Virus record (IMG/VR): IMGVR_UViG_3300020171_000640
Span: 1 to 34,519 of that record
Source of the DNA: a virus
Direction: 5' to 3' (one strand)
Length of the DNA stretch: 34,519 nucleotides
The translations under genes were made by a program, and so were the position numbers. The notes below the pieces were generated by a model. It was given only the letters and a program-made list of their open reading frames with translations. It did not search any database and was not told where the DNA came from. Shown in pieces: positions 8,059 to 15,465 of the stretch (position 1 is the first letter of the stretch; each line of letters opens with the position of its first letter).

Positions 8059-10167
8059 TCAAACCTTTTTATTTAATTCGCTTTGTAATTGATTCGCTAT
8101 ATCTCGTGCATTGAATCCATTAAGATTATTAATATTTATTGTTATTCCATTAGATGATAAATTCTCTGGATGTTGTGTCGCTATAAGAGTATCCATTGGA
8201 TTTGTTTTAATAACATCTCCTCTCTTTGTAATTATTGCATCATCTACTTTCATTGATTGTTGAAGTCCTGTAAATATAGATGTTGATGGTTCTACAATAC
8301 TTTTAGGTAGAAGTTTAGCGGCTGTATTCACAATAGAAGATATTAATCCTACTGTATTACCTGTTGCTATATTCAATAATGTAGATGGGGAAGATATTAC
8401 TGTTTTAGCAACAGATTTAGCTACTTCTTTTTTTTCTAATTCATTTCTTTTATTTATTGCAGTATTATATCTAGCAATAAGATCATCAGTTAGTTTTATT
8501 ATGTCTTGTAAATCATTTTGTTCTTCCTCATTTAATTTTGATTTTACTTCTTGATTTCCTACAAATTTATCAAGTAATTCTTTTTGTTTATCTTGTACTT
8601 CGCCAATTTTTAACCTTATATTTTCTTGTTCTTGTCTTTCTGTAGCAAGTGATTCAAATTTCTTTTGTTGATCGGTTATGAAATTATTAAAGTTAGTTAC
8701 TTCCAATTCTCCTAAAGTTTCTAATTGTATTGCATTTTTATTTTGTTGGATTTCTTTTTCATTTGCATTTTTTTCTTGTTCTAATCTTAATATTTCAAGT
8801 TTATTCTTTGCCTTATCCAATTCATTTTGTATATTATCAAGTGTTTTTGTTGATTCTGTTTGTGATTGTTCAAATTCTTCCCTTTTTGCAATATTTATTT
8901 CTTCTAATTGTTTTTTTTCTTCGTTACGTTTAATGGATAAAATTTTTAATTTATCTTTTTCACTATTTAATTGAGCTCCTATTTCATCTCTTCCATCTTT
9001 TTCTGTAGATAAATATTTTATAGTTAAATCATCAGTTATTTTTTGTTGAGCAAATAATTCTTTTTGTAAATCTGTTTCCGATTCTATTAAAGAAACATAT
9101 TCTTTTTTTGCAGGAATTATATTTTTTTCTTCTAATTTTTTCAATTCTAATTGTCGTACTATTTCTTTTTGTTGTGATATCTCCAATTTTTTTGTTCTTT
9201 CTCCTTCAAATGTTATATCTTTTAAATTTAATAATGAATCAATAAGATTTTTTACATTATCATTGGATACCTTTAATTGTTCTGTATATTCTTTTTGCTT
9301 ATCTGATAATTGTAAAATAACTTCTCCTATTTCTTCATATACTCCTGGCATTCCAGTCATTAGATTAAACATTTCTTCTCTTTGTGTTTTTTCAGCAGTT
9401 GCACCAGATATATAATCCAATGTTGCTATCAATACTTCTCCAATAGCCACTTTTAAGTTATCATATTGTGCGACTACTTTTTCTATTTTTTCTGCATGAG
9501 TTTCTTCAAGAAACATTTGTGCTCTAATCAAACCTTGACTGTCTTCAATAATAGAATTTACCAATGCTTGTTTCTTTTCTAAGTCTGTTAATTCATCTGT
9601 AGTTTTTCCTATTGTTATAGCAAATTCTGAATATGTTTTATCTAAATCTAATATAATACCCAGATTATCAAGTATCATTCTAGATTGTCTTCCTATACCT
9701 ATAGCTAAATCATTAAAGGCTTCTGATGCTGTTCTACCAAATACTTTACTTCTCGCAGTTGCTACTTCTAATAATTCTGGTATTTGATTTTGACTAATTC
9801 CTAAAGCAAGAGCTTTATTAGCATCATTTACTAAATCAAAATCAGATATCATCCCTTGGCTTGCATTTCTCATATCTTTTAACATTGTATCTGCACTGTC
9901 ACCTAATGCTAAATTAAATTGTTGAAATGCTCGTTCTGATTTTAATGCAGATTTAACAGAATCTGCTCCAAATGCAACCATTGCCCCTGCTGCTGCTCCA
10001 ACAAGAAGTTTGTTCTTAGAAAGAACATCTCCTAATTTATCAAATCCGGTCTTCTGTTGTTTTAGACCTTCATCTACTTTCTTAAATTCTTTTGAATATT
10101 CGTCAATAGCTTTAATTACATAGGTTATACCTGCTCCGCCTATTGCCCCACCTAGTATATTCCCCAT
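8059..10167 (-). CDS. Tape measure protein
   Basis: A 702-aa protein that sets tail length and occupies the tube lumen. It begins with a Gly-rich hydrophobic segment (GGAIGGAGITYVI), has another at about 54-68 (LLVGAAAGAMVAFGA), then the conserved-looking tape-measure domain with ALALGISQNQIPELLEVA and FGRTASEAFNDLAIGIGRQS. A long Glu/Lys/Gln coiled coil runs from about 270 to 590, followed by a hydrophobic C-terminal part. At about 0.15 nm per residue a tail near 105 nm is expected. It follows the tail chaperone frames directly, the usual order. Codons are strikingly CpG-poor compared with head genes. The ATG is preceded by TAATAATA and only a weak ribosome binding site, so coupling to the chaperone frames is likely. 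Confidence 0.85.
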   Translation of the reverse strand: MGNILGGAIGGAGITYVIKAIDEYSKEFKKVDEGLKQQKTGFDKLGDVLSKNKLLVGAAAGAMVAFGADSVKSALKSERAFQQFNLALGDSADTMLKDMRNASQGMISDFDLVNDANKALALGISQNQIPELLEVATARSKVFGRTASEAFNDLAIGIGRQSRMILDNLGIILDLDKTYSEFAITIGKTTDELTDLEKKQALVNSIIEDSQGLIRAQMFLEETHAEKIEKVVAQYDNLKVAIGEVLIATLDYISGATAEKTQREEMFNLMTGMPGVYEEIGEVILQLSDKQKEYTEQLKVSNDNVKNLIDSLLNLKDITFEGERTKKLEISQQKEIVRQLELKKLEEKNIIPAKKEYVSLIESETDLQKELFAQQKITDDLTIKYLSTEKDGRDEIGAQLNSEKDKLKILSIKRNEEKKQLEEINIAKREEFEQSQTESTKTLDNIQNELDKAKNKLEILRLEQEKNANEKEIQQNKNAIQLETLGELEVTNFNNFITDQQKKFESLATERQEQENIRLKIGEVQDKQKELLDKFVGNQEVKSKLNEEEQNDLQDIIKLTDDLIARYNTAINKRNELEKKEVAKSVAKTVISSPSTLLNIATGNTVGLISSIVNTAAKLLPKSIVEPSTSIFTGLQQSMKVDDAIITKRGDVIKTNPMDTLIATQHPENLSSNGITININNLNGFNARDIANQLQSELNKKV

Positions 10168-10172
10168 TATTA

Positions 10173-10600
10173 TTATCTCTTTGTTTTAGATTTCTTAGAT
10201 GCTCGTATTCTATCTCTTCTCTCTTTATTTATTATCCGAATGATAGAGTTCCTTTCAAATACTGTGAGTTTATCCACAATATCAAAAGTCCACCCTTGCA
10301 TCTCTCTGCATATTTCCATTTTATTTATTATTCTTTTATATCTTTCTCCACATTCGGCTTCTGAAAATCTTTGTCCTCAGTCTTCCAACCGTTTAGAATT
10401 GCCATTGCATTCTGTATCGCACCACGTTCTTTTAGTGTGAGTGTCGCATAGTCTTCTGTTGTAAGGTCAGCACTCTTAACTATTGTTGCAATTATTCTCT
10501 TTGTGACATTCTCTTCTTCTTGTATCGCATCAAATTCTGTTGCAAGAAGTTCATGTACCTTGAATGTCTTTTTTCCTACTGTTATCTCTTTTGATTCCAT
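10173..10600 (-). CDS. Tail assembly chaperone GT fusion by -1 frameshift (inferred)
   Basis: The frame -1 to the G-like protein is open from 10376 to the stop at 10173 and encodes a charged, Arg-rich helical product: FSEAECGERYKRIINK, then WTFDIVDKLTVFERN, ending KKSKTKR. It overlaps the end of G and stops six bases before the tape measure ATG, exactly where lambda-like viruses place the T domain. Possible slip sites are T TTT C at 10367-10363 and A AAA G at 10337-10333. Neither is a perfect two-codon heptamer, but each re-pairs one codon fully. An internal ATG at 10319 could give a separate 48-aa protein, though it lacks a ribosome binding site. The fusion is inferred from frame arrangement and gene order. 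Confidence 0.6.
10328..10600 (-). CDS. Tail assembly chaperone, G-like
   Basis: A 90-aa protein starting MESKEITVGKKTF, acidic and helical, with ATEFDAIQEEENVTKR and LTLKERGAIQNAMAILNGW. Size, composition and position immediately before the tape measure match the G-type chaperone that coats the tape measure protein during tail assembly. I use the ATG at 10600 because GAGGCGAT lies just before it; the frame extends to 10630, but that part overlaps the stop region of the preceding gene and lacks such a site. A -1 frame entered near its 3' end gives the probable GT product. Confidence 0.65.
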   Translation of the reverse strand: MESKEITVGKKTFKVHELLATEFDAIQEEENVTKRIIATIVKSADLTTEDYATLTLKERGAIQNAMAILNGWKTEDKDFQKPNVEKDIKE

Positions 10601-10610
10601 ATAATCGCCT

Positions 10611-10991
10611 CTATTTCTTAATAATTTCAATTCCTATTATATCACGCATCTTTTTCTGACTTCTATCAGCACTATTACTAAAATGTCTTCTTGCCTTAAT
10701 TTTACTTGTTCCATATTCCAGATGTTTTGAATACTCGGTATTACTTGACATAATAGCCAATTTATTTTCTGTATGGACTTCTACAGAATTAAGGAATTTT
10801 CCACTATCCACACTTCTTTTTTCTGCTCTATTGCCTTTTATAGATGCTTCTATTTCACCCTTTAGATATTTACCTGCATCGGATAATCCATTACTGATGG
10901 ATTTATTCAACTTTATATTTCCATCAGCAATAAATTTTCTTGTTTCTTTAATACCTAATATTGTATATGTAACAGACATATAATCTACCAT
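10611..10991 (-). CDS. HK97 gp10-like head-tail/tail protein
   Basis: A 126-aa protein of the HK97 gp10-like type: an N-terminal helix with GLSDAGKYLKGEIEASIKG, a variable basic stretch, SGKFLNSVEVHTE, then the family-typical ending TEYSKHLEYGTSKIKARRHF. These proteins act in head-tail joining or tail completion in siphoviruses. Here the gene sits between the tail tube and chaperone genes, later than the usual connector position, and a shorter gp10-like protein is encoded at 12816-13049. The frame starts at ATG 10991, overlapping the tail tube stop; ATG 10979 (MSVTYTIL) is an alternative just after that stop and may be the true start. Confidence 0.6.
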   Translation of the reverse strand: MVDYMSVTYTILGIKETRKFIADGNIKLNKSISNGLSDAGKYLKGEIEASIKGNRAEKRSVDSGKFLNSVEVHTENKLAIMSSNTEYSKHLEYGTSKIKARRHFSNSADRSQKKMRDIIGIEIIKK

Positions 10992-12028
10992 GGATTATAT
11001 TTATGCGTACTGTCCCAACTTGAACCTGCTACAGTTTGAGGTCTGATTTCAATTGTAGTTTCAATCGTATCAACGTCAGCCGTACTGGGATTATCCATGC
11101 TTATTATTCTACAGCCGCTTAATATCAATGCTGTATGTTTACTGCCGACATCAGTTATATCAGCGTTCATGTCAAGATTCCCGTTAAAAGAACTACCGCC
11201 TTTATAATATTGATTGTAAAGCCATGCAGCGTCCTGACCGTCCAAGTCCATTGTAACAGATAGTGTATAATCTTTTACGCCAAGATAAGGTGTTCCTATA
11301 CATCTGCTTCCATTTACATAATGTGGCGCAGTTACATTATTATTTACTTCAAATTTTATATCCTTAGCTGTATCCATCGTACTACCTGCAAGCGTAAGCA
11401 ACGAATCTTCCCACATATAAGGCGTTAACGCTTGTGTACCGCTGTTTACTAATGTAGTTGTAGTACCTGAACTGAAAACTAACGTCTGACCGATATAATC
11501 TATGTCAATAGTCGCCTTTTCGCCTTGCGTTAATGTTAAAGCAACTGTATTTATAACAGCGCCGTTTACTGTTCGTATAAAGTTCCTACCAGTTCCAGTA
11601 GATTGTTTAGAATCCTCAAGCGTGAAACTCATCGGTGCAGGGTGTGTATTTGTACCGCTTGTGAATGGACTTTGCCAAACGTCACTATTCACTTCACTTA
11701 CAGCGTGCGTACACGTAGTCGCAGTTGCACCTGATACTTCAACTATTGAACCGATAGCATAAAACAATAGTCTCATATCGTGTGGATGAAACGAAAGCGT
11801 ACCTGTAACGTCACTTGGTCCTAATGTAGTAGTATCATATACTCGTTTTGCTGTACCCATATATCTGTCTATTATATAATTTTCTGAATCGTCAATTGAA
11901 TTATTAGTAACTTGTCCTATCCAGAACGTACTACCTGCTGCGCCAGTTGCGCCTGTTTCCTGTGCACCGTAAGTTCCACTTTCATGGATGCCGACAATTT
12001 TGTTTTGGTCTCCTATATATCGTGCTAT
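10985..12028 (-). CDS. Major tail tube protein (probable AUA start)
   Basis: A 347-aa beta-rich protein. The interior carries Thr/Ser/Gly-rich strands, a LSFHPHDMRLLFYAIGS segment, GVKDYTLSVTMDLDG and a C-terminal IETTIEIRPQT, consistent with a tail tube subunit. The first ATG (11860) lies 56 codons into a frame that clearly continues upstream as coding sequence (ARYIGDQNKIVGIHE, then TFWIGQVTN), and there is no ATG, GTG or TTG in that extension. The upstream stop in this frame is followed by GAGGGG, six bases, then ATA GCA, so I place the start at ATA 12028. The ribosome binding site overlaps the stop region of the 74-aa gene. An ATT at 12031 is the alternative. Confidence 0.65.
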   Translation of the reverse strand: MARYIGDQNKIVGIHESGTYGAQETGATGAAGSTFWIGQVTNNSIDDSENYIIDRYMGTAKRVYDTTTLGPSDVTGTLSFHPHDMRLLFYAIGSIVEVSGATATTCTHAVSEVNSDVWQSPFTSGTNTHPAPMSFTLEDSKQSTGTGRNFIRTVNGAVINTVALTLTQGEKATIDIDYIGQTLVFSSGTTTTLVNSGTQALTPYMWEDSLLTLAGSTMDTAKDIKFEVNNNVTAPHYVNGSRCIGTPYLGVKDYTLSVTMDLDGQDAAWLYNQYYKGGSSFNGNLDMNADITDVGSKHTALILSGCRIISMDNPSTADVDTIETTIEIRPQTVAGSSWDSTHKYNPW

Positions 12029-12030
12029 AA

Positions 12031-12255
12031 TTATCCCCTCAATTCTATTATTTTATTTATTCTGTCTTTTTCGTATTTTGGAATTTCAGTTATTCCAAAT
12101 TCGTTTAATATTTTTATTTGTTCTGTTTTATTTAACCCGTAAAGTTCTTTTTCATTTAAAAAAGTTCGCCACGGTTCGTTTATTTCTATCCATTTTTTTA
12201 AATCTTCTTTTGAATAATGTTTAATTACATATTCGTATTCGTCTATGTCTGAAAT
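12031..12255 (-). CDS. 74-aa charged protein without a canonical start codon
   Basis: An open frame encoding SDIDEYEYVIKHYSKEDLKK, WIEINEPWRTF and finally DRINKIIELRG before TAA. It contains no ATG or GTG, and its only TTG is in the last few codons. It is bounded upstream by an in-frame TAA and by AAGGAGACG at 12270-12262; ATT codons follow at 12261 and 12255. Spacing favours ATT 12255 (nine bases after GGAG). Acidic/basic helical composition and its position between the tail terminator candidate and the tail tube suggest a small tail assembly protein. Its stop sits inside the next gene's ribosome binding site. It would be missed by gene finders limited to ATG, GTG and TTG. Confidence 0.6.
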   Translation of the reverse strand: MSDIDEYEYVIKHYSKEDLKKWIEINEPWRTFLNEKELYGLNKTEQIKILNEFGITEIPKYEKDRINKIIELRG

Positions 12256-12283
12256 ATCAATCGTCTCCTTTTATTTTTCATAT

Positions 12284-12301
12284 GTATTATTTTTATAATA
12301 C
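12284..12301 (-). other. Perfect 7-bp inverted repeat before the 74-aa gene
   Basis: In minus-strand sense GTATTAT-AAAA-ATAATAC is a perfect palindrome with a four-base loop, in the 79-base gap between the tail terminator stop and the 74-aa frame. It ends about 14 bases before the GGAG element. It could be a weak hairpin in the leader, a protein site or, since it contains TTATAAAAAT, part of a promoter. The sequence alone cannot separate these. Confidence 0.35.
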
Positions 12302-12334
12302 ACCCATGTAGACTTGTTTGTCCGGAAGTTTATT

Positions 12335-12781
12335 TTAAATATTAAAAAATTTATATTCTATATTAAGCAATCTTGATTTCGGTTGATTGTCACCTTCTTC
12401 GTCTACTTCAACAGCACTTAATAATTTAAATCTATATAAATAATTTTCTATACTACCATTAGCAGTAAACTGAATATCTCTTAGTTTTATATAGCAATCG
12501 TTCGCTAAATCGTCTTTCTCTTTTTGGTTTCTAGCCCAGATTCTTATTTCAACTGAAATAATAACGTCCATTGCAGTTGTTTGCATACCGGCAGAAGTAG
12601 AACTAAAGTTAGTTAGTTTAATTGTAATAATAGGATATTGAGTTAATCTGGTTGGGTAACTTGTCATTATAAATTTAGACTGCGAACTTCTAGTTGAAGT
12701 AATCGGGTCTGTTACACCAGTAGTTAAATTATCCTTTATGAAAAATAGAATGTCTTTTATGAATGTACTTGAGTCTACCAT
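12335..12781 (-). CDS. Tail terminator / tail completion-like protein
   Basis: A 148-aa protein with an N-terminal helix (STFIKDILFFIKDNL), a central IITIKLTNFSS strand, VIISVEIRIWARNQKEKDDLAND and a C-terminal LLNIEYKFFNI strand. An alpha-beta protein of this size, with a strand-helix run over an EIRIWARNQKEKDDL segment, just before the tail tube gene is the usual profile of tail terminator (gpU-like) proteins, which cap the tube and fix its length. The family call is from architecture and position. GGCGGTAAT precedes the ATG. The following 79 bases contain an inverted repeat and a gene with a non-canonical start. Confidence 0.55.
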   Translation of the reverse strand: MVDSSTFIKDILFFIKDNLTTGVTDPITSTRSSQSKFIMTSYPTRLTQYPIITIKLTNFSSTSAGMQTTAMDVIISVEIRIWARNQKEKDDLANDCYIKLRDIQFTANGSIENYLYRFKLLSAVEVDEEGDNQPKSRLLNIEYKFFNI

Positions 12782-12815
12782 ATTACCGCCTCACTTGCCG
12801 GATTTATATCTAATC

Positions 12816-13049
12816 TCACTTGATTAGATTGCTTTTAATTATTTCTTTGATTTTATCTTTATTTCTGGATTTTGAAGTTGTTAAATCAATTGAATCACGA
12901 AATTCGTCAGTATTTACTTCTTCTTTTATAAATTCGCCCGCTTCTTTTATACCTTTTTCTGTATTTTTACTAACCTGTATTTTTTTTAATACTATATATG
13001 ATACTGCTTTTTCTAGTCCAGTCATCTTGAAAGTCATACCTTTTGCCAT
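12816..13049 (-). CDS. Short gp10-like protein
   Basis: A 77-aa basic protein. Its core, KGIKEAGEFIKEEV followed by FRDSIDLTTSKS, resembles the N-terminal half of HK97 gp10-like proteins, but the usual C-terminal YA-x-x-x-E-x-GT and aromatic ending is absent. It may be a minimal or truncated connector protein, with the full-length version encoded at 10611-10991. GGGTGAG sits seven bases from its ATG, so it appears to be expressed. The HNH endonuclease gene ends just 13 bases upstream, so insertion of that gene may have reshaped this locus. Confidence 0.45.
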   Translation of the reverse strand: MAKGMTFKMTGLEKAVSYIVLKKIQVSKNTEKGIKEAGEFIKEEVNTDEFRDSIDLTTSKSRNKDKIKEIIKSNLIK

Positions 13050-13062
13050 CTACTCACCCAAT

Positions 13063-13626
13063 TCACTCACCCAATAATGACTTTGAATGTCTTAAATTAT
13101 GACATGTTTTACATAATGTCCGACCATTATCTATTGCGAATCTTAGTTCCGGAAATAATGCAAATGGTTTAATGTGGTCTGAATGCAATGTGCCTCCATG
13201 TTTACCACACCAAATACATGTATACTCATCACGTTCAAACACGGCATTATGCCATAATTTATATTCTATTGAATCCCTGATTGCTTTATTAATCGGTGTT
13301 ATTCCACCTTTCCATAAATGACATTTTTCTCCACTATTGTCTCCTTTCTTAAAATTACCTGAATTGAGAGGTCTTCCATTTGGGAACGCCTTTTTCAATC
13401 CGATTATTATTTTCTCTTTAGTTGCTTCGGTCATCCAAGGAATACCCCTTTTATTTCTTGTATCTACTCTTTTTTTAATTGATTCGGGGGTATAGGCTAA
13501 TTTTCTACCATCTTCTAAAGCCTTTGCTTGATTTGAATTTAATTTGTGACCTTTTAAAGATATTGAGTTTTTCAAACCTATTTTCCTTTTATGTTCATCG
13601 GTTTGTTTATATCCTTTTTTAGTCAT
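13063..13626 (-). CDS. HNH homing endonuclease with NUMOD3-like motifs
   Basis: A 187-aa protein. The N-terminal half has three NUMOD3-like DNA-binding helices (TDEHKRKIGLKN, TPESIKKRVDTRNKRG, TEATKEKIIIGLKKAF). The C-terminal half is a zinc-stabilised HNH nuclease: CIWC, the SDHIKP catalytic His, DNGRTL, and CKTCHNLRH. It is a free-standing endonuclease of the type that spreads by cutting alleles lacking it. I start it at ATG 13626, one base after the preceding stop, because GGAGAAG inside the preceding gene's last codons is the ribosome binding site; the frame extends to 13653 inside the neighbour. It interrupts the connector genes and uses more AAG and GGN codons than head genes. Confidence 0.85.
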   Translation of the reverse strand: MTKKGYKQTDEHKRKIGLKNSISLKGHKLNSNQAKALEDGRKLAYTPESIKKRVDTRNKRGIPWMTEATKEKIIIGLKKAFPNGRPLNSGNFKKGDNSGEKCHLWKGGITPINKAIRDSIEYKLWHNAVFERDEYTCIWCGKHGGTLHSDHIKPFALFPELRFAIDNGRTLCKTCHNLRHSKSLLGE

Positions 13627-13627
13627 A

Positions 13628-14059
13628 TTAAACTTCTCCGATAAATGACCCATTATTTAATATACGCACATAAGCCCTTTTATAAATTTGGGTGTTTTCA
13701 ACCTCATACGGTATACCACCAATTGGTATAATCGTATAAGTATCATTACTCATTATAATCTTTGTACTTATATTACTACCAGCACCAGTAAAATCAATAG
13801 AACCATTAACATAAAGTTTCTGGTCTTGCGTTCTTAATTTACCTTGTTCTAATAAATTAACATCTTCGGAACCGTATTTATTACTAATAGGCATTACTAT
13901 TCCAGATATATTTAATCTTGAACCTGTTATTTCAGTTAAAGTAACTTCATCGTCATAAACTGAACCAATCGTATTTAAATAATATTTAATAGTAATAGGT
14001 TTACCTGATTTTGACATTAAACTATTGAATCCATTACTTAAACTTTCACTAATTGTCAT
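13628..14059 (-). CDS. Head closure / stopper-like protein
   Basis: A 143-aa beta-rich protein with SGKPITIKYYLNTIGSVYDDEVTLTE, SGIVMPISNKYGSEDVNLLEQG, an iron-like LYVNGSIDFTG strand, and DTYTIIPIGGIPYEVEN. A small barrel that follows the adaptor gene and precedes the tail terminator fits the head-closure (stopper) proteins of siphoviruses, which connect portal-adaptor to the tail. Assignment is mainly positional. Its last codons include the GGAG ribosome binding site of the HNH gene, which starts one base after its stop. Confidence 0.5.
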   Translation of the reverse strand: MTISESLSNGFNSLMSKSGKPITIKYYLNTIGSVYDDEVTLTEITGSRLNISGIVMPISNKYGSEDVNLLEQGKLRTQDQKLYVNGSIDFTGAGSNISTKIIMSNDTYTIIPIGGIPYEVENTQIYKRAYVRILNNGSFIGEV

Positions 14060-14063
14060 TTAA

Positions 14064-14429
14064 TCAACTTATACTTCTTGCAAATATGAATTTCTTACCA
14101 ATAGATTTAAGTTTTAAATCACCCATCAATCTATACGATTTAGCACTCAAATCGTCGCCACTATCGTCTATACTAAGTTCGCCAAGACTTATCTTTTCGC
14201 CGCCAGATTGAGCTTGAATTAAGTCAATTACATCTGCTTTAACGTAATCAAGTATAACAGGTTGATATTTTGCATCTATATTATTTGAACCTATAGTCAC
14301 ACCGGTATAATTAGCAATATATTGTCTGGACTGGTCTACTATTTCAACCATGTTACCAGATATACCTGCCGGTAATTGAAAACATTCATTCATGAAAATT
14401 GCAATTGAACCACATGTTGATAAACTCAT
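14064..14429 (-). CDS. Head-tail adaptor-like protein
   Basis: A 121-aa protein, mostly helical, with LPAGISGNMVEIVDQSRQYI, a YQPVILDYVKADVIDLIQ helix and a DDLSAKSYRLMGDLKLKSIG helix. Position four bases before the stopper candidate and downstream of the head genes supports an adaptor that docks on the portal. No catalytic motif is seen. AGGTGAAAAA precedes the ATG. Codon use here is CpG-rich, in contrast to the gene immediately upstream. Confidence 0.45.
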   Translation of the reverse strand: MSLSTCGSIAIFMNECFQLPAGISGNMVEIVDQSRQYIANYTGVTIGSNNIDAKYQPVILDYVKADVIDLIQAQSGGEKISLGELSIDDSGDDLSAKSYRLMGDLKLKSIGKKFIFARSIS

Positions 14430-14437
14430 TTTTTCAC

Positions 14438-14941
14438 CTATCTATAAACTACAGTTAAACCAAGTCCTGATTTAGATGTACCTAATCCACTTCCATAAAA
14501 GTGTAGTACGGTATCTGCTAATGGTATTTCAGCCAATACAACATTTGTATCTGCTCCAGATATAGGTGATGCCCATGTATAAATTGTAGTTGCTCTTGGA
14601 AATGTTGCTCCAGACGTAGCTACACCATATCCTCTAGTAGTACCACTCACCATACTCCATATAGTTGTTTCTATACCAGATGCTTTTAAAAATAAACTTC
14701 CTGTAGCTCCTGCAAAGTTATTCTCTTTTATAACAATACATTGAAGCATACCATTGAGTCCTTCTTCAGAATATGCACCAAATTCTCCACCAGCATTTGC
14801 AATCATACTGCCTGTAGGGAATTCATATCTCTTTATTTGATTATTAACTGCAACTATTGTCATAGAACCAGGATGACTAGTCTGTGTTCCACCAAATTTT
14901 GAATATTCACTATCTCTTAATCCACCATGTGTAAACGCCAT
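14438..14941 (-). CDS. Head decoration or minor capsid-like protein
   Basis: A 167-aa Gly/Ser/Thr/Ala-rich, beta-rich protein with VNNQIKRYEFPTG, LQCIVIKENNFAGATGSLFLKASG, TTIWSMVSGTTRG and LADTVLHFYGSGLG. It has no charged coiled coil or membrane segment. It is encoded between major-capsid-linked genes and connectors and is likely a capsid surface or minor head protein. It differs from its neighbours in nearly lacking CpG on the DNA level, suggesting it was exchanged as a single-gene cassette. GAGGAATTATA precedes its ATG. Confidence 0.45.
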   Translation of the reverse strand: MAFTHGGLRDSEYSKFGGTQTSHPGSMTIVAVNNQIKRYEFPTGSMIANAGGEFGAYSEEGLNGMLQCIVIKENNFAGATGSLFLKASGIETTIWSMVSGTTRGYGVATSGATFPRATTIYTWASPISGADTNVVLAEIPLADTVLHFYGSGLGTSKSGLGLTVVYR

Positions 14942-14970
14942 TATAATTCCTCTTTTAATTTTATATTTTA

Positions 14971-15002
14971 ATTGGCGGAGATTCAGAGCGCCTCACGCCA
15001 AT
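14971..15002 (-). other. GC-rich stem-loop between head genes
   Basis: In minus-strand sense ATTGGCG(T)GAG pairs with CTCCGCCAAT, a 10-bp stem with one bulged T and an 11-base loop. It stands out in an AT-rich spacer. It lies directly after the T8 run that follows the 142-aa head gene, 30 bases before the next ATG. It could protect the 3' or 5' end of processed head mRNA. A T-run comes before, not after, the stem, so it is not a classic intrinsic terminator in this direction. Confidence 0.5.
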
Positions 15003-15010
15003 AAAAAAAA
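15003..15010 (-). terminator. T8 tract, possible archaeal-type terminator
   Basis: Eight consecutive T on the minus strand, six bases after the stop codon of the 142-aa head gene. Archaeal RNA polymerase terminates at such T-runs without needing a hairpin. Here the tract would allow partial termination after the highly expressed capsid genes, with the adjacent stem-loop perhaps stabilising transcripts. Confidence 0.45.
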
Positions 15011-15016
15011 CTCCAC

Positions 15017-15445
15017 TCAGTATCCTGCTGCGATGTAGTAATATGTAGCACTCGCATCTCCGATTACAGTTGCGCCGCTTGATGTCGCTGTTCCGCTTAG
15101 TGTCGGTAATGTCGCTGATGCTGCCACTCCACTCATCCCAAATGTAATTGCGTATGTTTTACTTGAGAACGGAACGCCAAACTGAACGTCTGCTTCACTT
15201 CCAGCATCCATAGTTACTGTTCCTGCCTGTACTCTACAGTTATAAACCGCTGGCGAACCGATACTTACAGACTTGATAAGTCCTTCTACGTTCTTTATCT
15301 GGCTGCCGAGCACTGTCGCTGCTGCATATACATTCGGACCGCTTATAATACCGCCAGCTACAACGCTACCAGTAATATAAATCTGCGAGGTCTGTTCTTG
15401 TACTTGGTTTACTTCTTCGCCGCCTAACCCGTCTATTAATCCCAT
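15017..15445 (-). CDS. Probable head decoration/cement protein
   Basis: A 142-aa Ala/Gly/Ser/Thr-rich beta protein encoded immediately after the major capsid gene. It begins MGLIDGLGGEEVNQVQEQ, followed by repeated small-residue strands (YITGSVVAGGIISG, VQAGTVTMDAGSEADVQFG) and ends SATYYYIAAGY. Abundant small residues, no charge clusters and location between the capsid gene and the T8 tract fit a cement or decoration protein made in high copy. It has a strong ribosome binding site, AAGGAGATAATAATT before ATG. I do not recognise a named family. Confidence 0.45.
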   Translation of the reverse strand: MGLIDGLGGEEVNQVQEQTSQIYITGSVVAGGIISGPNVYAAATVLGSQIKNVEGLIKSVSIGSPAVYNCRVQAGTVTMDAGSEADVQFGVPFSSKTYAITFGMSGVAASATLPTLSGTATSSGATVIGDASATYYYIAAGY

Positions 15446-15465
15446 AATTATTATCTCCTTAATTT

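Noticed and set aside
10173-10319. Independent 48-aa gene from ATG 10319
   Set aside because: No ribosome binding site precedes it and the coding-like frame extends upstream into the G gene, favouring frameshift; kept only as an alternative.
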